From assembly GCF_024220585.1 (NCBI RefSeq), contig NZ_JAMXKF010000003.1, positions 310,001-374,000 of the forward strand: 64,000 bases of DNA, read 5' to 3'. A program made the position numbers and the translations under genes. Below, in pieces: positions 1 through 9,070 of this stretch. The notes beneath the pieces are model-generated. The model searched no databases. It saw only the letters and a list, made by a program, of their open reading frames with translations, and was not told where the DNA came from. The stretch is from Dyadobacter diqingensis. GTDB lineage: Bacteria; Bacteroidota; Bacteroidia; Cytophagales; Spirosomataceae. Each line of letters starts with the position of its first letter. The stretch's first letter is position 1.

Positions 1-579
1 GGTGAAAAAAGAAGATTGCAGCTGCTTTTGATCCTGATCAAGCAGCCTAACTTCCTGATTCTGGATGAGCCTACCAACGATCTGGATATTGCGAGTTTGA
101 ATGTTTTGGAGGAATTCTTGATGAATTTCCCGGGTTGTATCATGATCGTATCCCACGACAGGTATTTCCTGGATCGTTTGGTTGAGCATATTTTTGTTTT
201 TGAAGGAGAAGGCAAGATCAGCGATTTTCCAGGTAATTATACCGAACTGAGGGATTATCAGGATGAGGTTGAAGCTGAAAAGAAAAGCCAGGCTTCGGGA
301 AAAAGTACTGCGCCGGTGGCAGCACCTGCTCCGGTTAAGGAAGTGGCAGCAGCCCCGTCTGCGCCGAAGAAAAAACTAAGCTTCAAGGAGCAACGTGAGT
401 TCGAACAGCTTGAAGTTGAGATGGCGGCGTTGGAAAAGAAAAAAAATCAGTTGCTCGAAAAATTAAATCACGGAGGTTCACACGTTGAAGTGACTTCCTG
501 GGCGCTGGAAATAGAAGAAATAACAAAGACACAATCTGATAAAGAAATGCGTTGGCTGGAACTGTCGGAAAATGCTTAA
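1..579 (+). CDS. ABC-F family ATPase, C-terminal part (5' end outside window)
   Basis: The reading frame is open from the first base and begins inside the ABC signature (GEKRRLQLL), so the gene starts upstream of the window. Next come the Walker B and D-loop (LILDEPTNDLD) and the H-switch (SHDRYFLDRL), the second nucleotide-binding domain of a duplicated ABC-F protein. No transmembrane segments are present. ABC-F proteins are soluble ATPases that act on the ribosome or in DNA repair. After an Ala/Pro/Lys-rich linker (about residues 95-125) there is a charged coiled-coil tail, as in Uup-type members. The exact subfamily cannot be fixed without the N-terminal half. The ATG/TTG internal starts are not real starts, since the signature motif lies before them. 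Confidence 0.85.
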   Translation, partial: GEKRRLQLLLILIKQPNFLILDEPTNDLDIASLNVLEEFLMNFPGCIMIVSHDRYFLDRLVEHIFVFEGEGKISDFPGNYTELRDYQDEVEAEKKSQASGKSTAPVAAPAPVKEVAAAPSAPKKKLSFKEQREFEQLEVEMAALEKKKNQLLEKLNHGGSHVEVTSWALEIEEITKTQSDKEMRWLELSENA

Positions 580-595
580 TTTTAAAAAAGATTGA

Positions 596-629
596 AGTTG
601 GGCTCCAATGAATATCTTGTAGCCCAACT
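596..629 (+). terminator. Possible weak terminator hairpin after the ABC-F gene
   Basis: A perfect 9-bp inverted repeat (AGTTGGGCT / AGCCCAACT) encloses a 16-base loop between the ABC-F stop and the DedA start. No T-run follows it, so it may instead be a processing or leader structure of the DedA mRNA. Confidence 0.3.
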
Positions 630-644
630 CACTAAGATTACCCT

Positions 645-1280
645 ATGAATTCAATTGTCGATTTTTTCCAGTATCTGCTGAATTCGGAAGAATTAATCCG
701 TACCGGCGGACTGCTCGTGATAACATTTATAGTTTTTGCTGAAAACGGACTCTTCTTCGCTTTTTTCTTACCGGGCGATTACCTCGTATTTCTGGCTGGC
801 GTTTTTTGTGGTACAGGCATTCTGGATGTCCCGATTCTTGTTCTTATCCTCTGTATGTTTGCTGCGGCAGTGCTGGGTTCGCTGGTGGGGTACATCTTCG
901 GGAAATACTTTGGCGATATGTTTGAAAACAGGCCGGATTCGCTGTTTTTCAAGAAAAAACATTTACAGACAACCCGAAAATATTTTGATAAATACGGTAG
1001 CAGAACGCTGATCGTCAGCCGTTTTTTACCCATAGTAAGAACTTTCGCCCCGATATTGGCGGGTTTGGTGAAAATGTCTTTTCCTTCTTTTTTACTGAAT
1101 AATGTAGCGGGTGGCGCAATCTGGATCGGTGCCCTGACAGGCGGCGGATATCTCTTCGGTGAGAAATTTCCATGGATTGTTGACTACGTACACTACATTA
1201 TCCTGTTCTTCCTCGCGGTGACCACTTTTACGGTGATCAAAGGTTATTTCAATGCGAGGAAGGGGATGGTTGAAGATTAA
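645..1280 (+). CDS. DedA family (VTT domain) membrane protein
   Basis: A 211-residue polytopic inner-membrane protein. Hydrophobic helices lie near residues 18-60, 65-90, 150-175 and 180-200. The central stretch contains the DedA/VTT signature: a conserved acidic residue early (FAENGLFFAFFLPGD), then GYIFGKYFG and the arginine-rich amphipathic segment SRFLPIVRTFAPILAG. Family members such as E. coli DedA, YqjA and YghB are thought to be proton-coupled transporters or lipid scramblases supporting membrane homeostasis; UptA-type members recycle undecaprenyl phosphate. The specific substrate cannot be told from sequence. It follows the ABC-F gene by 65 bp on the same strand and may be co-transcribed. 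Confidence 0.85.
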   Translation: MNSIVDFFQYLLNSEELIRTGGLLVITFIVFAENGLFFAFFLPGDYLVFLAGVFCGTGILDVPILVLILCMFAAAVLGSLVGYIFGKYFGDMFENRPDSLFFKKKHLQTTRKYFDKYGSRTLIVSRFLPIVRTFAPILAGLVKMSFPSFLLNNVAGGAIWIGALTGGGYLFGEKFPWIVDYVHYIILFFLAVTTFTVIKGYFNARKGMVED

Positions 1281-1317
1281 GATCTTTTCGAATTTATGGA
1301 AAAAGGAATAATTCAGC

Positions 1318-1836
1318 TTATTCCTCTTCCTTAAACCAACCCGAATAAGTTATATAATTATTGGCAGTTCTGTCAATAGCAGCATTCAATTCCGGTGAAA
1401 CATCTTTAAGGTATTTTGCCGGATTTCCTGCATAAATGGTGCCTGGGGGGACAATCGTATTTTGTGTCACGATAGCGCCCGCCGCAACAATCGAGCCTTC
1501 GCCGATCACGGCCCCGTCCATCACGATGGACCCCATGCCGATCAATACGTGGTCTTCGATCACACAACCGTGAACGATCGCGTTATGGGCAATGGAAACA
1601 TAATTGCCTATGTATGTTCCGTTTTTCTGGTAGGTACAGTGAATAACCGCCCCATCCTGAACATTGGAATAATCACCGATACGGATCACGTTTACATCTC
1701 CGCGGACCACGGCGTTGAACCAGATGGTACAATGCTCGCCCATAATGACATCCCCTACAACCGTTGCATTTTCTGCTAACCAGCAATTTTCGCCGAATTG
1801 AGGGTGGTTTCCACGAACCGATCTGACAAGTGCCAT
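1318..1836 (-). CDS. Gamma-carbonic anhydrase family protein (left-handed beta-helix)
   Basis: A 172-residue protein built almost entirely of hexapeptide repeats of the left-handed beta-helix type (for example IVAAGAIV, VLIGMGSIVMDGAVIG). Three histidines at about 66, 84 and 89 (AVIH; IAHNAIVHG) match the zinc ligands of gamma-class carbonic anhydrases. The acidic loop of the archaeal enzyme Cam is absent, as in the short CamH/YrdA/PaaY-like group, so carbonic anhydrase activity is plausible but not assured. Length is normal for this group. It is a single gene, convergent with the DedA gene. Confidence 0.85.
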   Translation of the reverse strand: MALVRSVRGNHPQFGENCWLAENATVVGDVIMGEHCTIWFNAVVRGDVNVIRIGDYSNVQDGAVIHCTYQKNGTYIGNYVSIAHNAIVHGCVIEDHVLIGMGSIVMDGAVIGEGSIVAAGAIVTQNTIVPPGTIYAGNPAKYLKDVSPELNAAIDRTANNYITYSGWFKEEE

Positions 1837-1969
1837 ATTTAAATGAGTATATGTTGGTTTTTTAAATTAAAATTCCCTTTTTTCGTTAATCAACGAGGAA
1901 TATAAAATTGGGTAATGTTACTTAAAAATAAATATATTTCGTTTTTTAATTAATTAAATCTGCCTCGTT

Positions 1970-2530
1970 ATGTCACCTTCTGAAAATCCTTCAAAAGGAT
2001 CTTTGCTGATCGCCAAACCATTTTTGGGAGATCCAAATTTTGAGCGGGGCGTCATTCTGCTTTGTGAATATAACACCCAGGGAAGTTTCGGATTTGTACT
2101 TAATCAGGTGACAGACTTGTTTTTAGGAGATGTGCTGGAAGACACCATTTACCAGGATATCCCATTGCATTTAGGCGGTCCGGTTGAAAAAAATACCTTG
2201 CATTTTATTCACAGGCGGCCTGATTTGATTCATGGCGGAGCCAAAATAATGCCGGATGTATTTTGGGGCGGAGATTTCGAACAAGTCCGGACTTTATTGA
2301 ACATCAATAAGCTGACTGCGGATGATGTCAGATTCTTCATCGGTTATTCCGGATGGAGCGGAGGGCAGCTGGAAAATGAAGTAACCCAGGATTCATGGAT
2401 TATTACCCAGGCCACTTCTGATTTTCTGTTCACAACACCGCCTGCGGATTTCTGGCGGGAAATTCTTAAAAATATGGGGGGCGAATACCGGTCAATCGCC
2501 CATTATCCGACCGATCCCAGACTAAACTAG
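1970..2530 (+). CDS. YqgE/AlgH family protein
   Basis: A 186-residue cytoplasmic protein with the whole YqgE/AlgH pattern: an N-terminal KGSLLIAKPFLGDPNFERGVILL, a central GGPVEKNTLHFIH and a C-terminal FFIGYSGWSGGQLENE. The family is widespread and structurally known, but its biochemical role is undefined; in Pseudomonas AlgH was named for an effect on alginate regulation. The start is the ATG directly after an AT-rich leader holding a near match to the Bacteroidota -7 box. It stands alone, divergent from the gamma-carbonic-anhydrase-like gene. Confidence 0.9.
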   Translation: MSPSENPSKGSLLIAKPFLGDPNFERGVILLCEYNTQGSFGFVLNQVTDLFLGDVLEDTIYQDIPLHLGGPVEKNTLHFIHRRPDLIHGGAKIMPDVFWGGDFEQVRTLLNINKLTADDVRFFIGYSGWSGGQLENEVTQDSWIITQATSDFLFTTPPADFWREILKNMGGEYRSIAHYPTDPRLN

Positions 2531-2563
2531 CCGTTCTAGCATAGACTGATCGAATGTACAGCC

Positions 2564-2785
2564 TCAGTTCGGGTTATTAAATCCGTGGATGGATTCATAA
2601 TCCGACTTTACCCTTGCCATTTCACTGACCAGAAATTTTTGAAGCTGCTCGTTAAAAGCCGGTTTTTCCTCTTCTGGTAATGAAGCGTATAAGTCTTTCA
2701 ATTCCTGGTTAATGGCTGCACGTTCTTCGTCGGAACCCGCGTTCATCGAGCGGATGTGAAATCGTTTAAAATCGAAATCTGGCAT
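2564..2785 (-). CDS. Small conserved-looking hypothetical protein
   Basis: A 73-residue, highly charged and probably all-helical protein (MPDFDFKRFHIRSM start; EELKD- and EEEKPAFNEQL-type segments) with no signal peptide or membrane helix. I do not recognise a family. It has its own ATG and ordinary codon use, and sits between YqgE (convergent) and a metallophosphoesterase (divergent). The upstream divergent region contains a nested palindrome that could regulate it. Confidence 0.6.
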   Translation of the reverse strand: MPDFDFKRFHIRSMNAGSDEERAAINQELKDLYASLPEEEKPAFNEQLQKFLVSEMARVKSDYESIHGFNNPN

Positions 2786-2821
2786 GTTTGTTTTTATTGT
2801 TGTCGTTACAAAATTATAAAC

Positions 2822-2862
2822 TTTAACCTTTTACATTGGCAAGCTTGCCGTTCAAGGTTAAA
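2822..2862. promoter_or_regulatory. Nested palindromes in a divergent intergenic region
   Basis: An outer 9-bp inverted repeat (TTTAACCTT / AAGGTTAAA) encloses a perfect 12-bp palindrome GGCAAGCTTGCC at 2838-2849. The element lies between two divergent genes (starts at 2785 and 2963), where an operator is expected. On the plus strand a T5 run follows it, so a hairpin terminator or attenuator is the alternative reading. Confidence 0.4.
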
Positions 2863-2962
2863 ATTTTTCCTTTAAAACTTATTTCTCCGTTTAAAATCCG
2901 GGATGACGAACGAGAAAAATAATCAAGTTGTTAACTTCTGATATAATTACTTTCTGACTCGA

Positions 2963-4228
2963 ATGAACCGCACTCTTTTTTTTATATTACTTACTGTCGT
3001 ACTTTTTGGTATCGACTGGTATGTCTGGCAGGCTTTAAAATTTGTCATCAGGAATTTTTCCCAGCCAACACAAAAATGGATTTCCTGGGGCTATTGGAGC
3101 TTCACTTCGCTTACATTGTTTGCCTACGTGGTGATGCAGCTGCTGCCGGCAGATTTTTTTAACCGGATGACAAGGACATTTATTATCGCCGGCATCGCAA
3201 TTCCTTATTTGTCAAAATTGCTGGTGGTTTTCTTTTTGCTGATCGATGACGCCCGTCGCCTGCTTCAATGGATTGTGAGTTATTTTATTCCTTCCGTTGC
3301 GCCTGTCCCCGTTGACCCTGTGGATCCTTCTGCACCGAAAATTCCAAGATCCGAATTTTTAGAAACTACTGCCCTGGTGGCGGGTTCTGCTTTAATGGGC
3401 ACATTTGCTTTTGGTATTTTGTCTGGTGCGCATGATTATCGGATCAGAAGAGTAAAAGTTCCGCTGAAAAATCTTCCGAAAGCATTCCATGGCATAAAAA
3501 TCGCTCAGCTTTCGGATATCCATTCAGGTAGTTTTTTCAATAAAACGGCCGTAAAAGGTGGTGTCGAAATGCTGATGAAGGAGAAACCGGATATCGCTTT
3601 TTTTACCGGTGACCTGGTGAATGACCGTGCGCTTGAAGTAAAAGATTACATCAATATTTTTGATAAAGTAAAGGCACCATTGGGCGTCCATTCGACATTG
3701 GGAAATCATGACTATGGTGATTATTACCAATGGAGCTCGCAGCAGGAAAAAAATCAGAATCTCGAAAATCTTAAAAAAGCCCACCAGTTATTGGGATGGA
3801 ATCTGATGCTTGATGAAAACCGTGCGATCCGCGTCGATGGTGAAGAAATAGGACTGATTGGCATTCAGAACTGGGGAGCAGGTAACTTTGCCAAATATGG
3901 TAATCTTGAAAAAGCTTATCAGGGTACGGATCAATATCCGGTAAAAATTCTTTTGTCACATGACCCGAGCCACTGGAGGGCACAGGTGCTTCCGAAATAT
4001 GATGATATAGACCTGGCTTTTGCCGGCCATACCCATGGCATGCAGTTTGGTGTTGAACTTGCCGGAATCAAATGGAGCCCGGTGCAGTACCGTTACAAAG
4101 AATGGGGCGGGTTGTATAAGGAAAACGATCAGTATCTTTACGTAAACCGGGGATTTGGCTATCTCGGTTACCCGGGGCGTGTTGGTATATTGCCCGAAAT
4201 CACAATCGTGGAGTTGGTTAAAGCCTGA
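2963..4228 (+). CDS. Membrane-anchored calcineurin-like metallophosphoesterase
   Basis: A 421-residue protein. The first 165 residues hold three or four hydrophobic helices and a Pro-rich linker (VAPVPVDPVDPSAPK). The C-terminal domain has all five metallophosphoesterase motifs in order: QLSDIHSG, FTGDLVND, TLGNHDYGD, LLSHDP and FAGHTHGMQ. These supply the Asp, His and Asn ligands of a two-metal site. The architecture matches the YkuE/YaeI group of membrane-bound phosphoesterases, some of which act on lipid-linked substrates such as UDP-diacylglucosamine. The substrate here is unknown. It appears monocistronic. Confidence 0.88.
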   Translation: MNRTLFFILLTVVLFGIDWYVWQALKFVIRNFSQPTQKWISWGYWSFTSLTLFAYVVMQLLPADFFNRMTRTFIIAGIAIPYLSKLLVVFFLLIDDARRLLQWIVSYFIPSVAPVPVDPVDPSAPKIPRSEFLETTALVAGSALMGTFAFGILSGAHDYRIRRVKVPLKNLPKAFHGIKIAQLSDIHSGSFFNKTAVKGGVEMLMKEKPDIAFFTGDLVNDRALEVKDYINIFDKVKAPLGVHSTLGNHDYGDYYQWSSQQEKNQNLENLKKAHQLLGWNLMLDENRAIRVDGEEIGLIGIQNWGAGNFAKYGNLEKAYQGTDQYPVKILLSHDPSHWRAQVLPKYDDIDLAFAGHTHGMQFGVELAGIKWSPVQYRYKEWGGLYKENDQYLYVNRGFGYLGYPGRVGILPEITIVELVKA

Positions 4229-4338
4229 GGAAATATGATCTTTGTAAAAAGAAGGTATTAACTTGTTTACAACATACTTATCCAACCCATCGTGACGTTG
4301 AATAAGTAATCTTCCGCAGGTTTTTAAAAATAACAGTT

Positions 4339-4545
4339 ATGAAAAAATTTGTTGCATTGTTTCTTCTTTCCGGATTGATGTTGAGCTTTTCCGGAGTTCA
4401 GCCGGTGAGTGCAAATCCGAAGCACGCAGAGTCTGAAATGTTTTTGAACAAAAGAAAGAAAAATCGCGGGTATCAAAAACCAAGATCCAAAAAATTCTTA
4501 GGAATATTCAAGCGCAAAACCGATTGCGGCTGCCCTAAGCACTAA
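4339..4545 (+). CDS. Small secreted basic protein with C-terminal CGCPKH
   Basis: A 68-residue product with a clear N-terminal signal peptide (MKKFVALFLLSGLMLSFSG, cleavage likely after VSA near residue 25). The mature part is very basic (KRKKNRGYQKPRSKKF), ending in DCGCPKH. The two cysteines and terminal histidine could bind a metal or form a disulfide. I do not recognise a family. The start is supported by the signal peptide. It lies 110 bp after the phosphoesterase and before gcvP, with no obvious shared operon. Confidence 0.6.
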   Translation: MKKFVALFLLSGLMLSFSGVQPVSANPKHAESEMFLNKRKKNRGYQKPRSKKFLGIFKRKTDCGCPKH

Positions 4546-4624
4546 AAATAAAAATTTATTAATTTCGAACATATTCAAGAGTAAGCAATCCCGATATTCT
4601 CTCAGAGATTTCATGGGTTTTGCT

Positions 4625-4632
4625 TACTTTTG
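4625..4632 (+). promoter_or_regulatory. Candidate gcvP promoter (-7 box TACTTTTG)
   Basis: TACTTTTG matches the Bacteroidota TAnnTTTG element. Initiation a few bases downstream would give a leader of about 35 bases before the ATG at 4674 and would exclude a TTG start at 4620. No clear -33 TTTG is seen at the usual spacing, so this rests on one 8-mer. Confidence 0.4.
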
Positions 4633-4673
4633 TATTTTATAACCAACTATTAACGGTCACGTTAGCCCAAATA

Positions 4674-7565
4674 ATGAAAATCAATCTTCGAAGCCAGGAT
4701 AAATTCGAAAACCGACACCACGGTAAGAATGAGCAGGAATTACAGGAAATGTTGCGCACGGTTGGGGCATCTTCCCTGGATGAATTGATAGAACAAACGC
4801 TTCCGGCGGCTATTCGCCTGCCTAAGCCTTTGAATTTACCACGCCCGAAATCCGAGCAGGAGTTTTTGGACGGAATCAAGAAACTGGCACGTAAGAACGC
4901 GATCCTGAAAACCTATATCGGAACAGGATATTACGATACCGTTACGCCCAATGTTATTTTAAGAAATATCCTCGAAAATCCGGCCTGGTATACGGCTTAT
5001 ACGCCATATCAGGCAGAAATTGCACAAGGAAGATTGGAAATGCTTCTGAATTTCCAGACTGTGATCACGGATCTGACAGGCATGGAGATCGCCAACGCGT
5101 CTTTGCTTGATGAAGCAACGGCTGCGGCAGAAGCGATGACGATGCTTCACAGCCTTCGTCCGTCGGCTAAAAAGAAGGCAGATAAATTTTTCGTTTCCGA
5201 GCTTTGCCATCCGCAAACCATCGACCTTATTTATACAAGGGCTAAACCGATTGGTATAGAGGTTGTTGTTGGAAACCATGAAACCGTTGACCTTACAGAG
5301 GAAAATCTTTACGGCGTATTGGTGCAATATCCTGCAACAAACGGTGAGGTAATAGATTATACAGATTTTATCGCGGCGGCGCACGATGTTAACATCACCG
5401 TGGCAGTTGCAGCTGACTTATTAGCGCTTACACTTTTGAAGGCGCCGGGCGAAATGGGTGCCGATGTTGTGGTAGGTTCTTCACAGCGTTTTGGTGTTCC
5501 GATGGGTTATGGTGGTCCTCATGCGGCTTACTTTGCTACAAAGGATGCTTTCAAACGTCACATTCCTGGCCGTATTATTGGCGTATCGGTTGATACAGAA
5601 GGCAATCGTGCGTTGAGAATGGCACTCCAGACACGTGAGCAGCATATCCGTCGCGAAAAAGCTACTTCCAACATTTGTACTGCACAGGTTCTACTGGCAG
5701 TAATCGCGGGAGCTTACAGCGTTTACCACGGTCCGGAGGGTATCAAAAATATCGCAACACGTGTACACGGTCTGACCCGTTTATTTGTTGACACCGTTAG
5801 AAAATTCAATTTCGAAGTGGTGAACACAAATTATTTTGATACGGTTACGATCAAAACAACACTTACAAGCAAAATCAGGGAAAATGCGCTGAAATGGGGC
5901 ATTAACCTTCGTTATAACAAAGACGGAAGCATCGGGATTTCATTTGATGAGGCGAAGACCTTTGACGATGTGATCGCGCTTTTAAACCTTTTTGCCGAGG
6001 TATCCGGATTCCAGGGAGAGTTGGTGATCGACGAAGAAATGGAGTTCACATTGGCTGAAAACCTGGTTCGTACTTCTTCATATCTGACGCATCCGGTATT
6101 CAGTGCTTATCACACAGAACACGAAATGCTTCGTTACCTGAAATCACTTGAAAACAAAGACCTTTCTCTGGTCCATTCGATGATTTCATTGGGTAGCTGT
6201 ACGATGAAACTGAATGCTACGGCAGAAATGATTCCGTTGACCTGGCCTGAATTTGGAGCAATACATCCGTTTGTTCCGGCAAACCAGGCTTTGGGTTATG
6301 GACAACTGGTTGCTGAGCTAAGCGCCTGGTTATGTGAAATCACCGGATTTGCGGCGATGTCGATGCAGCCTAATTCAGGTGCCCAGGGAGAATATGCCGG
6401 TTTGATGGCCATCCGTGGATACCATGAAAGCAGAGGCGATCATCACCGTAATGTGGCGTTGATCCCGTCTTCGGCACACGGAACAAACCCTGCTTCGGCT
6501 GTAATGGCGGGTATGAAAGTGGTCGTTACCAAATGTGACGAGCGCGGAAATATCGATGTTGAAGATCTAAGAGCGAGAGCTGAACAATATAAAGATCAGC
6601 TTTCATGTTTGTTGGTAACTTATCCTTCAACGCATGGGGTTTACGAGGAAAGTATCATTGAAATCTGTTCGATGATCCATTCTTTCGGAGGACAGGTTTA
6701 CATGGACGGAGCGAACATGAACGCACAGGTTGGTTTGACAAGCCCTGCTTCGATCGGTGCTGACGTTTGTCACCTGAACCTGCACAAAACGTTCTGTATT
6801 CCTCACGGAGGTGGTGGCCCGGGTGTTGGTCCGATCGGTGTTGGAGAGCATCTTATTCCATTCCTTCCGGGACACGTTAATCTTGGAAAACAATCTGAGC
6901 ATTTGGAAGAAGGACAGGCAGGAGCGGTTTCGGCTGCACCTTACGGAAGCGCAAGTATTTTGACAATCTCTTACGCATACATCGCGATGATGGGCGGAGA
7001 AGGCCTTACGAACGCGACGAAATATGCGATTCTGAATGCCAATTATATCAAGGAACGTCTGAACGGCCATTACGAAGTACTTTACACCGGTACAAACGGA
7101 AGATGTGCACACGAGATGATTCTCGATTGCCGTCCGTTTAAAGCGGCTGGTGTGGAGGCTGAGGATTTGGCGAAACGTTTGATGGACTACGGTTTCCACG
7201 CACCAACCTTATCTTTCCCGGTTGCTGGTACGTTGATGATTGAACCAACGGAATCTGAATCAAAAGCGGAACTAGACCGTTTCTGTGATACCATGATCGC
7301 GATCAGAAATGAGGTGCGTGAAGTGGAGGAGGGAACTGCGGATCGTAATGATAACGTATTGAAAAATGCACCTCACACATCACGTGTGGTATTGGCAGAA
7401 GTTTGGGAGCACGCATATGGTCGTGAGAAGGCAGCGTTCCCATTGCCGCATTTACGTTTTAATAAATTCTGGCCAAGCGTGAGCCGTGTAGACAGCGCCT
7501 TTGGTGACAGAAATCTGATCTGTTCTTGTATTCCTGTTGAGGCTTATGCTGAGGAGGTAGAATAA
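4674..7565 (+). CDS. gcvP: Glycine dehydrogenase (decarboxylating), glycine cleavage P protein
   Basis: A 963-residue single-chain P protein, the full size of the fused GcvPA-GcvPB type. It is a PLP enzyme that decarboxylates glycine and passes the aminomethyl group to lipoylated H protein. The PLP lysine is K705 in LNLHKTF, followed by the glycine-rich loop [15 protein letters not shown]. The N-terminal half keeps the paralogous fold ([26 protein letters not shown]). I chose the ATG that gives [15 protein letters not shown] because P proteins begin near this point and the promoter-like box lies just upstream; a TTG 54 bases earlier is less likely. gcvT and gcvH are not nearby. Confidence 0.97.
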   Translation: MKINLRSQDKFENRHHGKNEQELQEMLRTVGASSLDELIEQTLPAAIRLPKPLNLPRPKSEQEFLDGIKKLARKNAILKTYIGTGYYDTVTPNVILRNILENPAWYTAYTPYQAEIAQGRLEMLLNFQTVITDLTGMEIANASLLDEATAAAEAMTMLHSLRPSAKKKADKFFVSELCHPQTIDLIYTRAKPIGIEVVVGNHETVDLTEENLYGVLVQYPATNGEVIDYTDFIAAAHDVNITVAVAADLLALTLLKAPGEMGADVVVGSSQRFGVPMGYGGPHAAYFATKDAFKRHIPGRIIGVSVDTEGNRALRMALQTREQHIRREKATSNICTAQVLLAVIAGAYSVYHGPEGIKNIATRVHGLTRLFVDTVRKFNFEVVNTNYFDTVTIKTTLTSKIRENALKWGINLRYNKDGSIGISFDEAKTFDDVIALLNLFAEVSGFQGELVIDEEMEFTLAENLVRTSSYLTHPVFSAYHTEHEMLRYLKSLENKDLSLVHSMISLGSCTMKLNATAEMIPLTWPEFGAIHPFVPANQALGYGQLVAELSAWLCEITGFAAMSMQPNSGAQGEYAGLMAIRGYHESRGDHHRNVALIPSSAHGTNPASAVMAGMKVVVTKCDERGNIDVEDLRARAEQYKDQLSCLLVTYPSTHGVYEESIIEICSMIHSFGGQVYMDGANMNAQVGLTSPASIGADVCHLNLHKTFCIPHGGGGPGVGPIGVGEHLIPFLPGHVNLGKQSEHLEEGQAGAVSAAPYGSASILTISYAYIAMMGGEGLTNATKYAILNANYIKERLNGHYEVLYTGTNGRCAHEMILDCRPFKAAGVEAEDLAKRLMDYGFHAPTLSFPVAGTLMIEPTESESKAELDRFCDTMIAIRNEVREVEEGTADRNDNVLKNAPHTSRVVLAEVWEHAYGREKAAFPLPHLRFNKFWPSVSRVDSAFGDRNLICSCIPVEAYAEEVE

Positions 7566-7595
7566 GGCAGGTCTGAAATATAAATCAGAATAATA

Positions 7596-7625
7596 AAGGA
7601 GCCATTTCGAAAGAAGTGGCTCCTT
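7596..7625 (+). terminator. Rho-independent terminator of gcvP
   Basis: A 13-bp stem with one G-T pair (AAGGAGCCATTTC / GAAGTGGCTCCTT) is closed by a GAAA tetraloop 30 bases after the gcvP stop. The downstream T content is modest (TTCGTCCTTT). Confidence 0.75.
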
Positions 7626-7646
7626 CGTCCTTTAGGAGCATTCTGT

Positions 7647-7772
7647 TTATAGTGATACATCTGGAATATAATGAAGCGTGACTCCGTAGGAGCTTCCTGC
7701 TTTTTTATGACAATCAGAAACTTTACAGACTTTGTATCCTGCTTTAAGAATACTTTCAATAAACAGGATGTT
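7647..7772 (-). pseudogene. Open fragment resembling a protein C-terminus, no usual start
   Basis: Between the gcvP terminator and the nuo terminator the minus strand is open for 41 codons, ending ...SSYGVTLHYIPDVSL-stop. It contains a coding-like stretch with a CxxxxxC pattern (VCKVSDCHKKAGSSYG). No ATG, GTG or TTG start is present; ATT or CTG would be needed. It could be a decayed gene remnant or a non-canonical small ORF. Apart from this and the two terminators, I see nothing in the 332-bp gap between gcvP and nuoJ. Confidence 0.3.
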
Positions 7773-7846
7773 CTAACGTGTCGTACCTAATCCGGAACCT
7801 GGTTCTTGGAATGCTTATCCTTGTTCGATCAATGATTATAAAAACA

Positions 7847-7874
7847 AAAAGCGGATCAATAACGACCCGCTTTT
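7847..7874 (-). terminator. Terminator of the nuo operon
   Basis: Read on the minus strand, AAAAGCGG and CCGCTTTT form an 8-bp stem around a 12-base loop, followed by TGTTTTT. It lies 23 bases past the nuoJ stop and marks the operon end. Confidence 0.75.
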
Positions 7875-7897
7875 GCTAAAACATATTTTTAAGCTAA

Positions 7898-8416
7898 TCA
7901 GAAATGTCTCTCCCCAATTTCTCTTTTCCCTATCATCACAGCACCAACCATCGCTACAAGAAGCAGGATAGAGGCAAGTTCAAAAGGAAGCAGGTACTCG
8001 CGGAAAAGCAGTTTCCCCAGGCTTTCGATCATCCCGACCTGTGAGTCAAATGTGGCAGGATCAACAGGCATCAGGATCGTTTTGCGATAAGCTCCGAAAA
8101 GAATCACAAATACAGTCCCGCCAACGATCGCAGCGGCAATTTTGGTAAGATTGGTTTTAGCTTCCTCATGATTATCCTTTATGTTAAGAAACATAATCAC
8201 AAAAAGGAAAAGAACCATGATAGCGCCTGCATAAACGATAATATTTACCGCGGCAAGGAATTGCGCATTCAATAGGATATAATGGCCTGAAAGCGTAAAA
8301 AACGTCAGAATAAGATAAAGTACGCTGTGGATCGGGTTCTTCGAAACAATCACCATTAACGCGCTAAGCACCGTCAGGAATGATAAGAAGTAAAAAAATG
8401 ATAATGTCGGATTCAT
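7898..8416 (-). CDS. nuoJ: NADH-quinone oxidoreductase subunit J
   Basis: A 172-residue membrane subunit of complex I with five predicted helices. The family signature HSVLYLILTFFTLSGHYILLNAQFLA and the third-helix segment NIIVYAGAIMVLFLFVIMFLN contain the conserved glycine of the pi-bulge helix. It contributes to proton transfer between the quinone site and the antiporter-like arm. It is the last gene of this operon: a terminator follows, and nuoK, L, M and N are not found here, unlike the usual A-to-N cluster. Confidence 0.93.
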   Translation of the reverse strand: MNPTLSFFYFLSFLTVLSALMVIVSKNPIHSVLYLILTFFTLSGHYILLNAQFLAAVNIIVYAGAIMVLFLFVIMFLNIKDNHEEAKTNLTKIAAAIVGGTVFVILFGAYRKTILMPVDPATFDSQVGMIESLGKLLFREYLLPFELASILLLVAMVGAVMIGKREIGERHF

Positions 8417-8454
8417 ATGCTTGTGAATTGCTGATTCAATAGTAAAGGGTAAAA

Positions 8455-9048
8455 TCAGGGAATTGCTCTTGGAACTACATTGGTAACTTCACCATTGGCT
8501 CTTTTCTGATCCAGTAAATGCGCTTCCTCTTTGGTCCATGCTTCCCGTGTGTAACGGTTGTTCATGTCCTCAACCAGTAAATCCTTACCCCATATTACCT
8601 GATCACGGTCATGGAAAACAGGTATAAATTCATCGTGACGCAAATATACGGCCTGTTTTGGACAAGCTTCCTCGCACAACCCGCAGAAGATGCAACGCAA
8701 CATGTTTACTTCGTAAACCGCCGCATATTTTTCTTCTCTGTATAATGATTCTTCCCCTTTTTGACGTTCAGCAGCAACCATTGAAATCGCTTCCGCAGGA
8801 CAAGCCACTGCACAAAGCCCGCATGCTGTACAACGTTCACGTCCATCTGCATCTCTTTTCAGGATGTGACGGCCACGAAATACAGGGCCAAGATATCTTT
8901 TTACCTCAGGATATTCGATCGTTACCTTTTTCTTGAAAAAGTGCTTGATGGTAATTGCCATACCGGTCGCAATAGCGGGTAGGTAGGCGCGTTCCATCAG
9001 CGTCATTTCTTTATTGCTTACTTGCTTAGAGCGATTGGTCAGTTGCAT
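8455..9048 (-). CDS. nuoI: NADH-quinone oxidoreductase subunit I (two [4Fe-4S])
   Basis: A 197-residue peripheral-arm subunit with two ferredoxin motifs, CTACGLCAVACP and CIFCGLCEEACP, each followed by the conserved Pro. These hold clusters N6a and N6b, which pass electrons towards NuoB. An N-terminal amphipathic segment (ATGMAITIKHFFKKKVTIEYP) is typical for membrane docking. It lies 22 bp after nuoH and 38 bp before nuoJ. The charged C-terminal extension of about 30 residues is a little longer than in E. coli. Confidence 0.95.
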   Translation of the reverse strand: MQLTNRSKQVSNKEMTLMERAYLPAIATGMAITIKHFFKKKVTIEYPEVKRYLGPVFRGRHILKRDADGRERCTACGLCAVACPAEAISMVAAERQKGEESLYREEKYAAVYEVNMLRCIFCGLCEEACPKQAVYLRHDEFIPVFHDRDQVIWGKDLLVEDMNNRYTREAWTKEEAHLLDQKRANGEVTNVVPRAIP

Positions 9049-9070
9049 GGCAATACTTGTTTTTTGTTAC

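Noticed and set aside
6627..7199. 190-codon minus-strand frame
   Set aside because: It is antisense to gcvP over the PLP-lysine region and has no recognisable protein features.
7626..7759. Minus-strand ORF (7544-7759) after gcvP
   Set aside because: It runs through the gcvP terminator and the gcvP stop; it has no recognised features and is in a different frame from the coding-like fragment.
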